From assembly GCF_012922555.1 (NCBI RefSeq), contig NZ_WIPK01000001.1, positions 620,001 through 684,000 of the forward strand: DNA of 64,000 bases, given 5' to 3'. The position numbers and the translations under genes were made by a program. This document shows, one piece after another, positions 1 through 10,100 of this stretch; position 1 is the first letter of the stretch, and the number at the start of each line of letters is the position of its first letter. This DNA comes from Paraclostridium dentum. Lineage in GTDB: Bacteria; Bacillota; Clostridia; Peptostreptococcales; Peptostreptococcaceae. The notes beneath the pieces were generated by a model. It saw only the letters and a list, made by a program, of their open reading frames with translations. It ran no database searches and was not told the DNA's origin.

Positions 1-2
1 AT

Positions 3-710
3 GAAAATAGACTAAAAAATTTAGAATATGGAAAGCTATATTTTTCAAATAGGGAGCACTTAAATGATCCCTTTGACTTACTACCAGTACATTATAATGA
101 AGATGAGATAATAGACTTCTTAAAAGGAGAAGATTGTCCAGCAAATAACTTATCAAAATCAGAAATAATAAGTAAGATAGATAAAGTTTTAAATAGCTTT
201 AGCGACCATATAAAAATACTATCTCTAAGTACTAGCATATATAACATACCTCTATGGACTCATTATGGAGATAACCATAGAGGTATGTGTATTGAATATG
301 ATATAGATAACTTAGATAGAAATAGTGATTTTTATGATTGCTTGCTAAAAGTAAGCTATATAGATAAAAAAGTAGAAATAACTGAAGTCTTAAAAAATAC
401 TTTATCTAATCTAATAAATAATGATGAGTTAAAATTAAATTCTATGTTTTTGTTATATTTCACATTGACAATGAAACACAAAAGCTGGCAATATGAAAAT
501 GAATGGAGAATTATATTAAAAAGTAATAGTGGGGAATGTGGGATAGAAAAAAGTCTAATGAAAGTAAAAGCTATTTACTTGGGAAAAGATTGTAGCAAAG
601 AAAATATAGAAAGAGTTATAGAAATTTCTAAAAAATTAAATTGTAAAGTTTATAAAATGGAATATTCTAAAGGGATTGATTTTAGATTGATACCACAGAA
701 GATATATTAA
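3..710 (+). CDS. DUF2971 family protein, 5' end missing
   Basis: The reading frame is open from base 3, so the gene starts before the window; the first ATG in frame (285) lies inside the domain and is not the real start. The visible 235 residues carry the DUF2971 pattern: GKLYFSNREHLNDPFD near the beginning, IPLWTHYGDNHRGMCIEYD in the middle and SWQYENEWRIIL towards the end. The molecular function of this family is unknown; members are soluble and often found in accessory or defence-type regions. No membrane segment is seen. It is followed by the glycine riboswitch promoter and no strong terminator was found between them. The family call is fairly safe; I infer no function. Confidence 0.75.
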   Translation, partial: ENRLKNLEYGKLYFSNREHLNDPFDLLPVHYNEDEIIDFLKGEDCPANNLSKSEIISKIDKVLNSFSDHIKILSLSTSIYNIPLWTHYGDNHRGMCIEYDIDNLDRNSDFYDCLLKVSYIDKKVEITEVLKNTLSNLINNDELKLNSMFLLYFTLTMKHKSWQYENEWRIILKSNSGECGIEKSLMKVKAIYLGKDCSKENIERVIEISKKLNCKVYKMEYSKGIDFRLIPQKIY

Positions 711-748
711 ATTAAATAAATTTAAATTTGATTAGTTAATAAAATTTG

Positions 749-778
749 TTGACAATTAATAAATTAAGATACTACAAT
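749..778 (+). promoter_or_regulatory. Sigma-A promoter of the gcv operon
   Basis: A perfect -35 box TTGACA (749-754) is followed after 18 bases by TACAAT (773-778). Transcription would start near 785, just ahead of the glycine riboswitch, so the whole aptamer pair would be in the leader. Confidence 0.65.
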
Positions 779-799
779 TTAAATATAAAAATTAAATAA

Positions 800-986
800 A
801 CCAGGTGATGTTAGCGAGAGATACTTTTTAAATAAAGAGCCGACGGAGAAATTTGAATAACTTCCAATTTTCAAAGAAACTTTCAGGCAAAGGAATCGTT
901 AACTGATGGATCTCTGGAAAGCCCTTAATTGTAAGGCGCCGAAGAAGAAATGATACTATAAGTATTAAAACTTTCAGGTACAAGAA
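800..986 (+). ncRNA. Tandem glycine riboswitch
   Basis: Two successive glycine aptamers can be read in the gcvT leader. The first has GCGAGAGA (814-821), GCCGACGGAGA (839-849) and CTTTCAGGCAAA (880-891). The second has GATCTCTGGAAAG (910-922), GGCGCCGAAGAAG (935-947) and CTTTCAGGTACAAG (971-984). A short linker (about 892-905) joins them, as in the classical cooperative arrangement. It directly precedes a terminator hairpin, and the downstream genes are glycine-cleavage enzymes. In this family glycine binding normally prevents termination and turns on catabolism. Confidence 0.95.
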
Positions 987-989
987 ACA

Positions 990-1029
990 GAGGATATAGG
1001 AATATTATTTATTTCTATATCCTCTTTTT
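990..1029 (+). terminator. Riboswitch expression-platform terminator
   Basis: Arms GAGGATATAG (990-999) and CTATATCCTC (1015-1024) form a 10-bp perfect stem followed by five T. It sits between the second aptamer and the gcvT ribosome site, so glycine would control read-through. Confidence 0.85.
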
Positions 1030-1063
1030 AATTTTCTAAAAATATATTAAGGAGAAGTTTGAT

Positions 1064-2176
1064 ATGGAAAATTTAAAAAAAACGTATCTACTGAGTGCAC
1101 ACGAAGCTTTAGGCGCAAAGATGATAGACTTTGCGGGATGGTATATGGCACTAGAATATGAAGGCTTAATAAAAGAACATGAATCTGTAAGAAATTATGC
1201 TGGATTATTTGATGTATCTCATATGGGAGAAATTATTATAAAAGGTGCACAAGCAAAGTCTTACTTACAAAACTTAATTACAAATGACATAGAAATATTA
1301 GAAGATAATCAAGCTATATATACGTTTATGTGCTATCCTAACGGAGGTGTAGTTGATGATTTATTAGTTTATAGATTCGATGAAAATAATTTTTATTTAG
1401 TAATAAATGCTAGTAATATAGAAAAAGATTTTAAGTGGATGAATGAAAACAAACAAGATTATGATATAGAAATAGAAAACATCTCTAGTGAAATTTCAGA
1501 ACTTGCAATTCAAGGACCTTTATCTCAAAGAATACTTCAAGAAATATGCAACGAAAATTTAGATGAAATTAAATCATTTTACTTCAATAAAAATATAAAA
1601 GTTGACCAAACATCAGTTCTAATATCTAGAACTGGATATACAGGCGAAGACGGATTTGAAATATATTGCAAAAATGAAGATGTAGAAAAAATATGGAACA
1701 AATTATTGGAAGTAGGTGAAAAATATAAACTTAAACCTTGTGGATTGGGTTGTAGAGATACATTAAGATTTGAGGCTGGATTACCCCTTTATGGAAATGA
1801 ATTAAGTGAAGCTATAACGCCACTAGAAGCTGGTTTTTCATTCTTTGTAAAGTTAGATAAAGGTAATTTTATAGGAAAAAATGAATTAAAAATGCAAAAA
1901 GAAAAAGGTTTAAATAGAAAGCTTATTGGATTTGAACTTACAGGTAAAGGTATAGCAAGACAAGGGTATGAGGTTATGGCTTATGAGAATGTAATAGGAT
2001 ATGTAACAACTGGATATAAATCTCCAACTTTGAATAAAAGTATAGGATTTGCTCTTATAGATGCTAATTATTCAGAAATTGGAAGAGATGTAGATATATG
2101 TATTAGAAAGAAAAAAGTAAAAGCAAAAATTATTAACAAAAGATTTTACAAAAAACCAACAGAGATTCATGCTTAA
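1064..2176 (+). CDS. gcvT: Glycine cleavage system T protein (aminomethyltransferase)
   Basis: GcvT takes the aminomethyl group from the lipoyl arm of H protein and, with tetrahydrofolate, releases ammonia and makes methylene-THF in the cytoplasm. The 370 residues match the usual family length. The start KKTYLLSAHEALGAKMIDFAGWYMALEY, split here as KTYLLSAHEALGAKM and IDFAGWYMALEY, is typical, as are DVSHMGE, AIQGPLSQRIL, RTGYTGEDGFEIY, CGLGCRDTLRFEAGLPLYG (GcvT core) and a C-terminal barrel domain with GYVTTGYKSPTL. The ribosome site GGAGAAG (1051-1057) is 6 bases before the ATG. It is the first gene of the gcvT-gcvPA-gcvPB operon and is controlled by the glycine riboswitch. Genes for H protein and lipoamide dehydrogenase are not in the window. 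Confidence 0.96.
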   Translation: MENLKKTYLLSAHEALGAKMIDFAGWYMALEYEGLIKEHESVRNYAGLFDVSHMGEIIIKGAQAKSYLQNLITNDIEILEDNQAIYTFMCYPNGGVVDDLLVYRFDENNFYLVINASNIEKDFKWMNENKQDYDIEIENISSEISELAIQGPLSQRILQEICNENLDEIKSFYFNKNIKVDQTSVLISRTGYTGEDGFEIYCKNEDVEKIWNKLLEVGEKYKLKPCGLGCRDTLRFEAGLPLYGNELSEAITPLEAGFSFFVKLDKGNFIGKNELKMQKEKGLNRKLIGFELTGKGIARQGYEVMAYENVIGYVTTGYKSPTLNKSIGFALIDANYSEIGRDVDICIRKKKVKAKIINKRFYKKPTEIHA

Positions 2177-2223
2177 AAATAGATATTAAAAACTGAATAT
2201 AAAACTATTATGGAGGTTGGGTT

Positions 2224-3624
2224 ATGTTTAAATATATACCGATTACAGATGAGGATAAAGAAAAGATGCTAAGTGAAATAGGAGTAGAATCAGTAGATGA
2301 GTTATTTAGTGATATTCCTAATGAATTAAAGCTTAATAGAGATCTAAATTTAGAAACTTCCAAAAGTGAAATAGAAGTATTAAAAAAAATAAAATCTATA
2401 GCTAAAGAAAATAATAGCATAGATAACTTGACTTGTTTTCTAGGAGCAGGAGCATATGATCACTATATACCATCTGTAATTAAACATATTACATCAAGAT
2501 CAGAATTTTATACAGCATATACACCATATCAGGGAGAAATAAGTCAAGGGACATTACAAACTATATTTGAATTTCAATCAATGATTTCTGAACTTACAGG
2601 AATGGATATAGCTAATGCATCTATGTATGATGGAGCTACTGCAAGTGTAGAAGCTTGTGTAATGGCACTAAATAGTGGGAAAAATAAAAATAAAATACTA
2701 GTAGCAAAATCTATAAATCCTGAGATTATGGAAGTTATAAAAACATATATGAAATTCAAAGATATTGAAGTTATAGAAATCGATTATGATAGAAAAACAG
2801 GAAGAGTTGATGTAGATAGTTTAAAAGCAAATATAGATAAAGAAAGTGCTTGTATGTTAGTTCAAAGTCCCAACTTTTTTGGAATTATTGAAGAAATGGA
2901 AGAAATAGAGTCTATTACTCATCAAAATAAAGCAATGCTTATTATGAATGTCAATCCAATATCTTTAGGAGTTTTAAAATCACCAGGAGAGCTAGGTGCG
3001 GACATAGCTGTAGGAGAAGCTCAACCATTAGGAAACTCTTTAAATTTTGGAGGGCCATTTGTAGGGTTTATGAGTACAAAATCTAAAAATATAAGAAAAC
3101 TTCCAGGAAGAATAGTAGGAGAAACTATTGACTCAAGAGGACAAAGAGCATATGTTCTAACACTTCAGGCAAGAGAACAGCACATAAGAAGAGAAAAAGC
3201 TACGTCTAATATTTGCTCAAATCAAGCTTTAAATGCCCTTTCAGCTACGATATATATGGCTACAATGGGATATAAGGGATTAAAAGAGGTAGCAAATCAG
3301 TGTATTCAAAAATCACATTATGCTTGTAATGAATTGGCAAAAACTGGAGAGTATGAAAAGGTGTTTACAGGAGAGTTTTTTAATGAATTTACAGTTAAAT
3401 CTAAATATCACAACGTAGATAGTATTAACGAAAATTTATTAAAAGAAAACATAATTGGTGGATTTAATTTAGAAAATAAATTTAAAGAACTTAATAACTG
3501 TTCATTATATTGTGTTACAGAAAAAAGAAGTAAGGATGAAATTGATAATTTAGTTAATGTTATATCTAGTATGGGCTTTAAAGATAGTAAAGAAAAAATT
3601 ATTGATACTATGGGGGCTATATAA
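2224..3624 (+). CDS. gcvPA: Glycine dehydrogenase (decarboxylating) subunit 1
   Basis: This is the N-terminal subunit of the two-piece P protein, which decarboxylates glycine and passes aminomethyl to H protein. Its 466 residues fit GcvPA. It starts MFKYIPITDEDKEKML and contains the family runs CFLGAGAYDHYIPSV, YTPYQGEISQGTLQ and MYDGATASVEA. Subunit 1 has the PLP-enzyme fold but lacks the PLP lysine, which lies in GcvPB. A ribosome site GGAGG (2212-2216) precedes the start. It lies 47 bases after gcvT and abuts gcvPB with no gap (TAA then ATG), so the two subunits are probably translationally coupled and made in equal amounts. Confidence 0.96.
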   Translation: MFKYIPITDEDKEKMLSEIGVESVDELFSDIPNELKLNRDLNLETSKSEIEVLKKIKSIAKENNSIDNLTCFLGAGAYDHYIPSVIKHITSRSEFYTAYTPYQGEISQGTLQTIFEFQSMISELTGMDIANASMYDGATASVEACVMALNSGKNKNKILVAKSINPEIMEVIKTYMKFKDIEVIEIDYDRKTGRVDVDSLKANIDKESACMLVQSPNFFGIIEEMEEIESITHQNKAMLIMNVNPISLGVLKSPGELGADIAVGEAQPLGNSLNFGGPFVGFMSTKSKNIRKLPGRIVGETIDSRGQRAYVLTLQAREQHIRREKATSNICSNQALNALSATIYMATMGYKGLKEVANQCIQKSHYACNELAKTGEYEKVFTGEFFNEFTVKSKYHNVDSINENLLKENIIGGFNLENKFKELNNCSLYCVTEKRSKDEIDNLVNVISSMGFKDSKEKIIDTMGAI

Positions 3625-5061
3625 ATGAAAGATTATAATAAATTATTAATAGAAATTTCAAAAGAAGGAAGATTTGCATATTCACTTCCTCCTCTAGATA
3701 TAGATGAGGATGAAAATTTAATTCCTGATAATTTAAAAAGAACTATAAATCCGAAGTTGCCTATGGTAAGTGAAGTAGATGTTGTTAGACACTTTACACT
3801 TTTATCAAATAAGAACTTTGGAGTTGATACAGGATTCTATCCACTAGGGTCTTGTACTATGAAATACAATCCCAAATTAAATGAAGACATAGCATCAATA
3901 GAAGAATTTACTAATATACATCCTTATCAAAATGAAAAGACAGTTCAAGGCTCACTTCATATAATGTATGATTTTTCAAATATGTTAAAAGAAATAACAG
4001 GAATGGATGAAATAACATTACAACCATCGGCAGGCTCTCATGGAGAATTAACAGGCTTGATGCTTATAAAAGCATATCATGAAAATAGAGGCGATTTTAA
4101 AAGAAATAAGATAATAGTTCCAGATTCAGCGCATGGAACAAATCCAGCGAGTGCAAATCTATGTGGATGTAATATAGTGCAAATAAAATCCGATGAAAAT
4201 GGATGTGTGGATATTGAGGCTTTAAAAGAAGTGCTAGATGATACTGTTTGTGCTTTGATGCTTACAAATCCAAGTACATTGGGTATATTTGAAAAAAATA
4301 TAACTAAAATTGCAGATTTAGTACATGAAGTAGGTGGACTATTGTATTATGATGGCGCAAATATGAATGCTATTATGGGAATTAGTAGGCCTTCGGATAT
4401 GGGATTTGATGTTGTTCATCTAAATCTTCATAAAACTTTCTCAACTCCACATGGAGGAGGAGGACCAGGTAGCGGTCCAGTTGGAGTTAAAAAGGAATTA
4501 ATCCCATTTTTACCAGTTCCAATAATCGAAAAGCATGAAAATAGATATTCATTGAATTATAATAAAGAGCATTCTATAGGGAAAATAAAAAATTTCTATG
4601 GGAACTTTGGAGTTATACTAAAGGCATATTCATATATTTTGACTATGGGTTCAGATGGGCTGAAACTAGCAAGTGAAATGGCTGTACTAAATGCAAACTA
4701 CTTAAAAGAAAGACTTAAAAAGTACTATACATTACCTTTTGACACTGTATGTAAGCACGAATTTGTATTAAGTGGAAAAAAACTTGGAGAAGTAACTACT
4801 ATGGATGTTGCAAAAAGACTTTTAGACTATGGATATCATCCTCCAACAGTGTATTTTCCATTAATTGTAGATAGTGCAATAATGATAGAGCCAACTGAAA
4901 CAGAAAGCTTAGAAACTTTGGATAGTTTTATAGATGCAATGATAAAAATATCAGAAGAAATAAAAGATAATCCGGAGATATTGATAAGTTCTCCTCATAA
5001 TACACCAGTAGGTCGATTAGACGAAACTAGAGCAGCTAAAAAACAAATTTTAAAATGGTAA
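3625..5061 (+). CDS. gcvPB: Glycine dehydrogenase (decarboxylating) subunit 2
   Basis: This is the PLP-bearing half of the split glycine decarboxylase (478 residues, normal length). The cofactor lysine is in [18 protein letters not shown]; other family runs are [40 protein letters not shown] and [11 protein letters not shown]. It pairs with GcvPA encoded immediately upstream. The split PA/PB form is usual in clostridia, unlike the single-chain GcvP of enteric bacteria. The stop codon lies inside the left arm of a long terminator hairpin, which closes the operon before gltS. Confidence 0.96.
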   Translation: MKDYNKLLIEISKEGRFAYSLPPLDIDEDENLIPDNLKRTINPKLPMVSEVDVVRHFTLLSNKNFGVDTGFYPLGSCTMKYNPKLNEDIASIEEFTNIHPYQNEKTVQGSLHIMYDFSNMLKEITGMDEITLQPSAGSHGELTGLMLIKAYHENRGDFKRNKIIVPDSAHGTNPASANLCGCNIVQIKSDENGCVDIEALKEVLDDTVCALMLTNPSTLGIFEKNITKIADLVHEVGGLLYYDGANMNAIMGISRPSDMGFDVVHLNLHKTFSTPHGGGGPGSGPVGVKKELIPFLPVPIIEKHENRYSLNYNKEHSIGKIKNFYGNFGVILKAYSYILTMGSDGLKLASEMAVLNANYLKERLKKYYTLPFDTVCKHEFVLSGKKLGEVTTMDVAKRLLDYGYHPPTVYFPLIVDSAIMIEPTETESLETLDSFIDAMIKISEEIKDNPEILISSPHNTPVGRLDETRAAKKQILKW

Positions 5062-5116
5062 ATAAAAATGAGGTGCTTATTTATAGGCATCTCATTTTTA
5101 TTTACCATTTTAAAAT
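5047..5116. terminator. Very long terminator hairpin ending the gcv operon
   Basis: The arms 5047-5076 and 5087-5116 pair over 30 bases with a single G-T wobble and a 10-base loop. The left arm overlaps the last codons of gcvPB. Core GAGGTGC / GCATCTC is flanked by A- and T-rich arms, so it could stop transcription in either direction. Confidence 0.85.
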
Positions 5117-5189
5117 ATCTAAATAAGGTATATAGATTTAGTCAATTGAATAGTAATTTATTAATGTTATATAAATTAGGGGGGATTTC

Positions 5190-6422
5190 ATGGAATTTGA
5201 AATTACAAAGGAAATTTTCACTGTGAATTTGGACATGATAGCAACTCTAGCACTAGCTACATTACTTTTGCTTTTAGGAAATTACTTAAGAAAAAAGATT
5301 AGTTTTTTAGACAAATTTTGCATACCAGGACCAGTTATAGGAGGGCTTTTATTTGCAATTATAATATTTATTTCAAAGACTGTAAATTTATTTAACTTAG
5401 AGATGGATACTACTTTACAATCACCGTTTATGATAGCTTTCTTTACTACGATAGGATTAGGAGCTAGCTTTTCTCTTATAAAAAAGGGTGGAAAATTATT
5501 AATAATTTATTGGATATTGTGTGGAGGACTTGCTATATTTCAAAATGTAATTGGTGTTATAGGGGCAAAGCTAACAAATATAAACCCTCTTATAGGTATT
5601 ATGTGTGGAGCTGTTTCTATGGAAGGTGGTCATGCAAATGCAGCTTCCTTTGGGGCAACTATAGAAGGGTTAGGTGTAAATGGCGCGGTTACAATAGGGA
5701 TGGCAGCAGCGACATTTGGTGTTATTTTTGGAGGAATTATAGGAGGGCCAGTTTCTAGATACTTAATAGATAAGTACAATTTAAAACCATCAGTAGAAGA
5801 ATATGATAAAAATATATCTGTAGAAGAAACGGCAGGAATAAAATTAAGTGACTCATTCAATTCAAGTACTATGATAACTCAAATTGCAGTTATAGCATCT
5901 TGCATGACTATTGGAAATTTATTTGGGTCATGGTTTTCAAATGCTACAGGTGTAGTACTTCCAGGATATGTAGGTGCAATGTTTGTTGCAGTTTTATTTA
6001 GAAATTTAAATGACAAGATAAATATTGTGAAAATAGATCTATATTCAGTTGATATAATAAGCAATGTTTGTTTGGGCATATTTTTAACAATGGCACTTAT
6101 GAGTATAAAATTATGGGAATTAGCAGGACTTGCAGGACCGATGATAGTAATAGTTCTTGCACAAGTTATATTTATAGCATTATATGGAATATTTATTGGA
6201 TTTAGATTATTAGGAAAAGATTTTGATGCTGCAGTTATGGTTTCAGGTATGTTAGGTCATGGACTTGGAGCAACTCCAAATGCATTAGCTAATATAAATT
6301 CTGTTACTTCTAAGTATGGAAATTCAACAAAGGCTTTTTTAATAGTACCTTTAGTTGGAGCATTTTTAGTAGATTTAGTGGGAATACCGACAATTGTAAC
6401 TTTTATAAACTTTTTTAGTTAA
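5190..6422 (+). CDS. gltS: Sodium/glutamate symporter GltS
   Basis: A 410-residue polytopic membrane protein that imports glutamate with Na+. About ten hydrophobic segments are visible, and the two inverted GltS pore motifs are recognisable: CGAVSMEGGHANAASFGA around residue 140 and SGMLGHGLGATPNALANI around residue 353. The opening LDKFCIPGPVIGGLLFA is also typical. The ribosome site AGGGGGGA (about 5179-5186) precedes the ATG. It is separated from gcvPB by the long terminator, so it is a separate unit in an amino-acid-utilisation neighbourhood. Glutamate specificity is inferred from family membership. Confidence 0.93.
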   Translation: MEFEITKEIFTVNLDMIATLALATLLLLLGNYLRKKISFLDKFCIPGPVIGGLLFAIIIFISKTVNLFNLEMDTTLQSPFMIAFFTTIGLGASFSLIKKGGKLLIIYWILCGGLAIFQNVIGVIGAKLTNINPLIGIMCGAVSMEGGHANAASFGATIEGLGVNGAVTIGMAAATFGVIFGGIIGGPVSRYLIDKYNLKPSVEEYDKNISVEETAGIKLSDSFNSSTMITQIAVIASCMTIGNLFGSWFSNATGVVLPGYVGAMFVAVLFRNLNDKINIVKIDLYSVDIISNVCLGIFLTMALMSIKLWELAGLAGPMIVIVLAQVIFIALYGIFIGFRLLGKDFDAAVMVSGMLGHGLGATPNALANINSVTSKYGNSTKAFLIVPLVGAFLVDLVGIPTIVTFINFFS

Positions 6423-6460
6423 CTATCCAAAGTAAAAAATATAATTTGGTAATAAATAGG

Positions 6461-6500
6461 GTGAATAAATATTCACAAAAAATATTATAAGTGCTACAAT
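6461..6500 (+). promoter_or_regulatory. Promoter with overlapping inverted-repeat operator
   Basis: An extended -10, TGCTACAAT (6492-6500), lies 17 bases after TTCACA (6472-6477). The -35 is embedded in the perfect inverted repeat GTGAAT-AAAT-ATTCAC (6461-6476), a likely repressor site for the flavin-binding protein downstream. The regulator is unknown. Confidence 0.5.
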
Positions 6501-6532
6501 TTACTAAACTGTATAAAAGGAGACTTGTAGAT

Positions 6533-6997
6533 ATGTTTAAGCAAATGAGAAGAAAAGAAAGACAAATTGAAATTGTAGAGGCTAAAGAAATTTTAAAAAA
6601 TGGAGAGTATGGGGTTTTATCTACAAATGGAGAAAATGGATACTCATATGGTACACCACTAAGCTATGTATATTTTAATAACTCAGTATATTTTCATTGT
6701 GCATTAGAAGGACAAAAGATAGAAAACATTAATTATAATAACAAAGTTTCATTTTGTGTAGTAGGCAAAACTTGTGTAATTCCAGAAAAGTTTAGCACAA
6801 AATATGAAAGTACTATTTTATTTGGAGAGGCTAATGAAGTTTTTGGAGAAGAAAAAAATGAAGCTTTACTAGAGCTGTTGAAAAAATATTCACCTGATTT
6901 TATAGATAAAGGTAAATTGTACATAAAAAATGCTGGAGACAAAACTAAAGTAATAAAGATAAACATTAATAAAATCTCAGGCAAAGCTATTGTATAA
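6533..6997 (+). CDS. Pyridoxamine 5'-phosphate oxidase family (Nim-like) flavin protein
   Basis: A 154-residue protein of the FMN-binding split-barrel superfamily. MRRKERQIEI, NGEYGVLSTNGENGYSYG, VYFHCALEGQKIENI and the VSFCVVGK strand match the 5-nitroimidazole-reductase (NimA)-like subgroup, where the histidine in FHCA is conserved. The ATG at 6533 is chosen because AAAGGAG (6516-6522) sits correctly before it; an upstream in-frame GTG (6491) overlaps the promoter -10. It is monocistronic, with its own promoter and terminator. Such proteins may reduce nitro-drugs or small metabolites, but many Nim homologues confer no resistance, so the substrate is unknown. Confidence 0.85.
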   Translation: MFKQMRRKERQIEIVEAKEILKNGEYGVLSTNGENGYSYGTPLSYVYFNNSVYFHCALEGQKIENINYNNKVSFCVVGKTCVIPEKFSTKYESTILFGEANEVFGEEKNEALLELLKKYSPDFIDKGKLYIKNAGDKTKVIKININKISGKAIV

Positions 6998-7003
6998 GTT
7001 GGT

Positions 7004-7036
7004 AAAAAAGAAGTTATTTCTAATAACTTCTTTTTT
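7004..7036 (+). terminator. Terminator after the Nim-like gene
   Basis: Arms AAAAAAGAAGTTATT (7004-7018) and AATAACTTCTTTTTT (7022-7036) form a perfect 15-bp stem with a 3-base loop and T tail. Confidence 0.8.
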
Positions 7037-7171
7037 TATTTAAATTGAATATAAGGTGTTTAAAATTACATCTTTTGTGGTAAATATTACAAGGAACAAT
7101 AATTATTCTTAAATTTCAATTATAAAATACAAAAACAATCAAAATACAACTAGAATAATGAGGTGATGTGT

Positions 7172-10100
7172 ATGAAGGAAACTTTTCATATAGGAATTGA
7201 TGTTGGATCAACTACTGTAAAATTAGTAGTATTAGATAAGCACAACAATATTGTATTTAAAAAATACAGAAGACATTTATCTGATATAAAAAACGCTGTA
7301 ATAAAAATTCTAGAAGACACTTATAGAAGTATAGGAGATAGTTGCGTTTCTGTAGTTATAACTGGTTCAGGAGGAATGAATTTAGCAAATAACTTAGGTG
7401 TAGATTTTGTACAAGAGGTAATAGCAAGCACTAAAGCTGTGGAAGTTTATAATTCAGATACTGACGTAGTTATAGAATTAGGTGGAGAAGATGCAAAGAT
7501 AATCTATTTAACTAATGGAATAGAACAAAGAATGAATGGAATTTGCGCAGGAGGAACTGGTTCTTTTATAGATCAAATGGCATCTTTATTAAAGACTGAT
7601 GCTAGCGGGTTAAATGAACTAGCAAAAGATTATAAAAATATATATAGCATAGCCGCCAGATGTGGAGTATTTGCCAAAACAGATATTCAGCCATTGATAA
7701 ATGAGGGTGCAAGAAAAGAAGATATAGCAATGAGTATTTTTCATGCAGTAGCAGTACAAACTATAAGTGTTTTAGCCTGTGGAAGAAAAATACAGGGAAA
7801 AGTTGCTTTTTTAGGAGGACCGCTATACTTTTTATCCCAACTAAGACAAGCATTTATAGATATGTTAAACTTAGACGAACACGATATTATATTTCCTAAA
7901 GATGCTCAACTGTACATAGCTATAGGAGCAGCTCTTTCATATACAAATAATAAAACATTTATGATAAGTGACTTATTATTAAACTTAAAGAACTCAAAAG
8001 AAACTCAAAATACCAATCAAAGTAAATTAAAGCCTTTATTTATAAACGAAGAAGAATATGAAAAATTCAAAGAAAGACATAGTATGAATATAGTTACTAC
8101 AAAAGAGTTATCAAATTACTCAGGAGATTGCTTTTTAGGTATTGACGCAGGATCTACAACAACTAAGGTAGCTCTAATTGATGATGATGGCAATTTACTA
8201 TATTCGGCATATAAAAGCAATGAAGGAAGCCCTTTAAACTCTACAATAGATATTTTAAATGATATATATATAAACTTACCAAATACAGCTAAAATAGTGA
8301 ATTCAGCAGTTACAGGATATGGAGAAGCTTTACTAAAACAAGCGTTAAAGATAGATATAGGAGAAATAGAAACGGTAGCGCATTATAAGGGAGCTAAGTT
8401 TTTCTCTCCAAATGTAGACTTTATACTTGATATAGGCGGGCAAGATATGAAATGTCTAAAGATAAATAATGGAGTTATCGAAACTATAATATTAAATGAA
8501 GCTTGCTCTTCGGGGTGTGGGTCGTTTTTAGAAACTTTTGCGAAATCATTAGAACTTGATATAAAAGAATTTTCTAAAAAAGCTCTATACTCTGAAAATC
8601 CAGTTGATTTAGGATCTAGATGTACGGTATTTATGAACTCAAGAGTAAAACAAGCTCAAAAGGAAGGCAATTCGGTAAGTGATATAAGTGCTGGATTATC
8701 ATATTCAGTTATAAAAAATGCATTATATAAGGTTATAAAAGCAAAATCTAAAGAAGATATTGGACAATATCCTGTTGTTCAAGGAGGAACTTTTTATAAC
8801 GATGCTGTATTAAGGGTATTTGAAATATTAACGGAACGAGAAGTTGTAAGACCTAATATTGCAGGAATAATGGGTGCATTTGGAGCTAGTATAATTGCAA
8901 AAGAAAAATATAAAAAAGGGTACACTACACTATTGTTAGATAGAGATAATATAAAGAATATAAAGCTAAGAACCATTACTGCAAGGTGTGGAAAATGTTC
9001 TAATAATTGCTTACTTACTATAAATAATTTTGGAAATAGAGAAAAGTTCATTTCAGGAAATAGATGTGAAAAAGGATCAGGATTAGAAGTTAATGAAAAT
9101 AAACATATAAATATATTTGAATACAAATATAAAAAAATATTTGGATATAAAAGCTTAGAAGCTAAATATGCAAAGCGAAAAACCATTGGTATACCTAGGG
9201 TTTTAAATATGTATGAGAATTATCCTTTCTGGCACACTATATTTACAAACTTAGGATTTAGAGTTATTTTATCAGAAAAATCGTCTAAACAAATTTATGA
9301 AAAAGGTATGGATTCAATTGTTTCTGAATCAGTTTGCTATCCAGCGAAACTAGTCCATGGTCATATAAATGATTTAATTGAAAAAGGAGTTAAAACAATT
9401 TTTTATCCATGTATAAGACATGAACATAAAGAGTTTGAAAATATAGATAATCATTTTAATTGCCCTGTTGTAATGTCATACTCAGAAGTTATAAAAAATA
9501 ATATTAGTGAAATACGAGATAAAAATATTAATTTTATTAATCCATTTTTGCCAATGAATAATAAAAAAGCATTAAAGAAAAGTCTTTTTGAAGAGTTAAA
9601 TAAAATTAAACTATATGATAAAGATTTTATAGAAATAAGTAAAGATGAAATAAGTAAAAGTGTAGATCTAGGTTTTAAAGAACATGAAAAATTTAAAAAA
9701 GACATACAGAATATGGGTGAAAAAGCATTACGATTAATAGAAAAAAACAATATGAAGGGTATTGTTTTAGCAGGAAGACCGTATCATATTGACCCAGAAA
9801 TAAATCATGGGATACCAGAACTTATAAATTCTTTAGATATGGCAGTCCTAACAGAGGATAGTATATGCCATTTAGGCAAAATAGATAAGTCTTTAAGAGT
9901 TGTAGATCAATGGGCATATCATTCAAGATTATATAGAGCTGCAAAATATGTTAGTCATTCAAAAAATTTAGAACTTGTTCAGTTAAATTCTTTTGGTTGT
10001 GGTCTTGATTCAGTTACAACTGATCAAGTTCAAGAACTTTTAAATAGTGAGGGAAGAATATACACCTGTATAAAAATTGATGAAGGAAATAATTTAGGAG

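Noticed and set aside
285-710. A complete 141-residue gene starting at ATG 285
   Set aside because: The frame is open upstream to base 3 with DUF2971 motifs, so this ATG is internal.
6491-6532. An earlier in-frame GTG start for the Nim-like gene
   Set aside because: It overlaps the -10 box TACAAT, whereas AAAGGAG fits the ATG at 6533.
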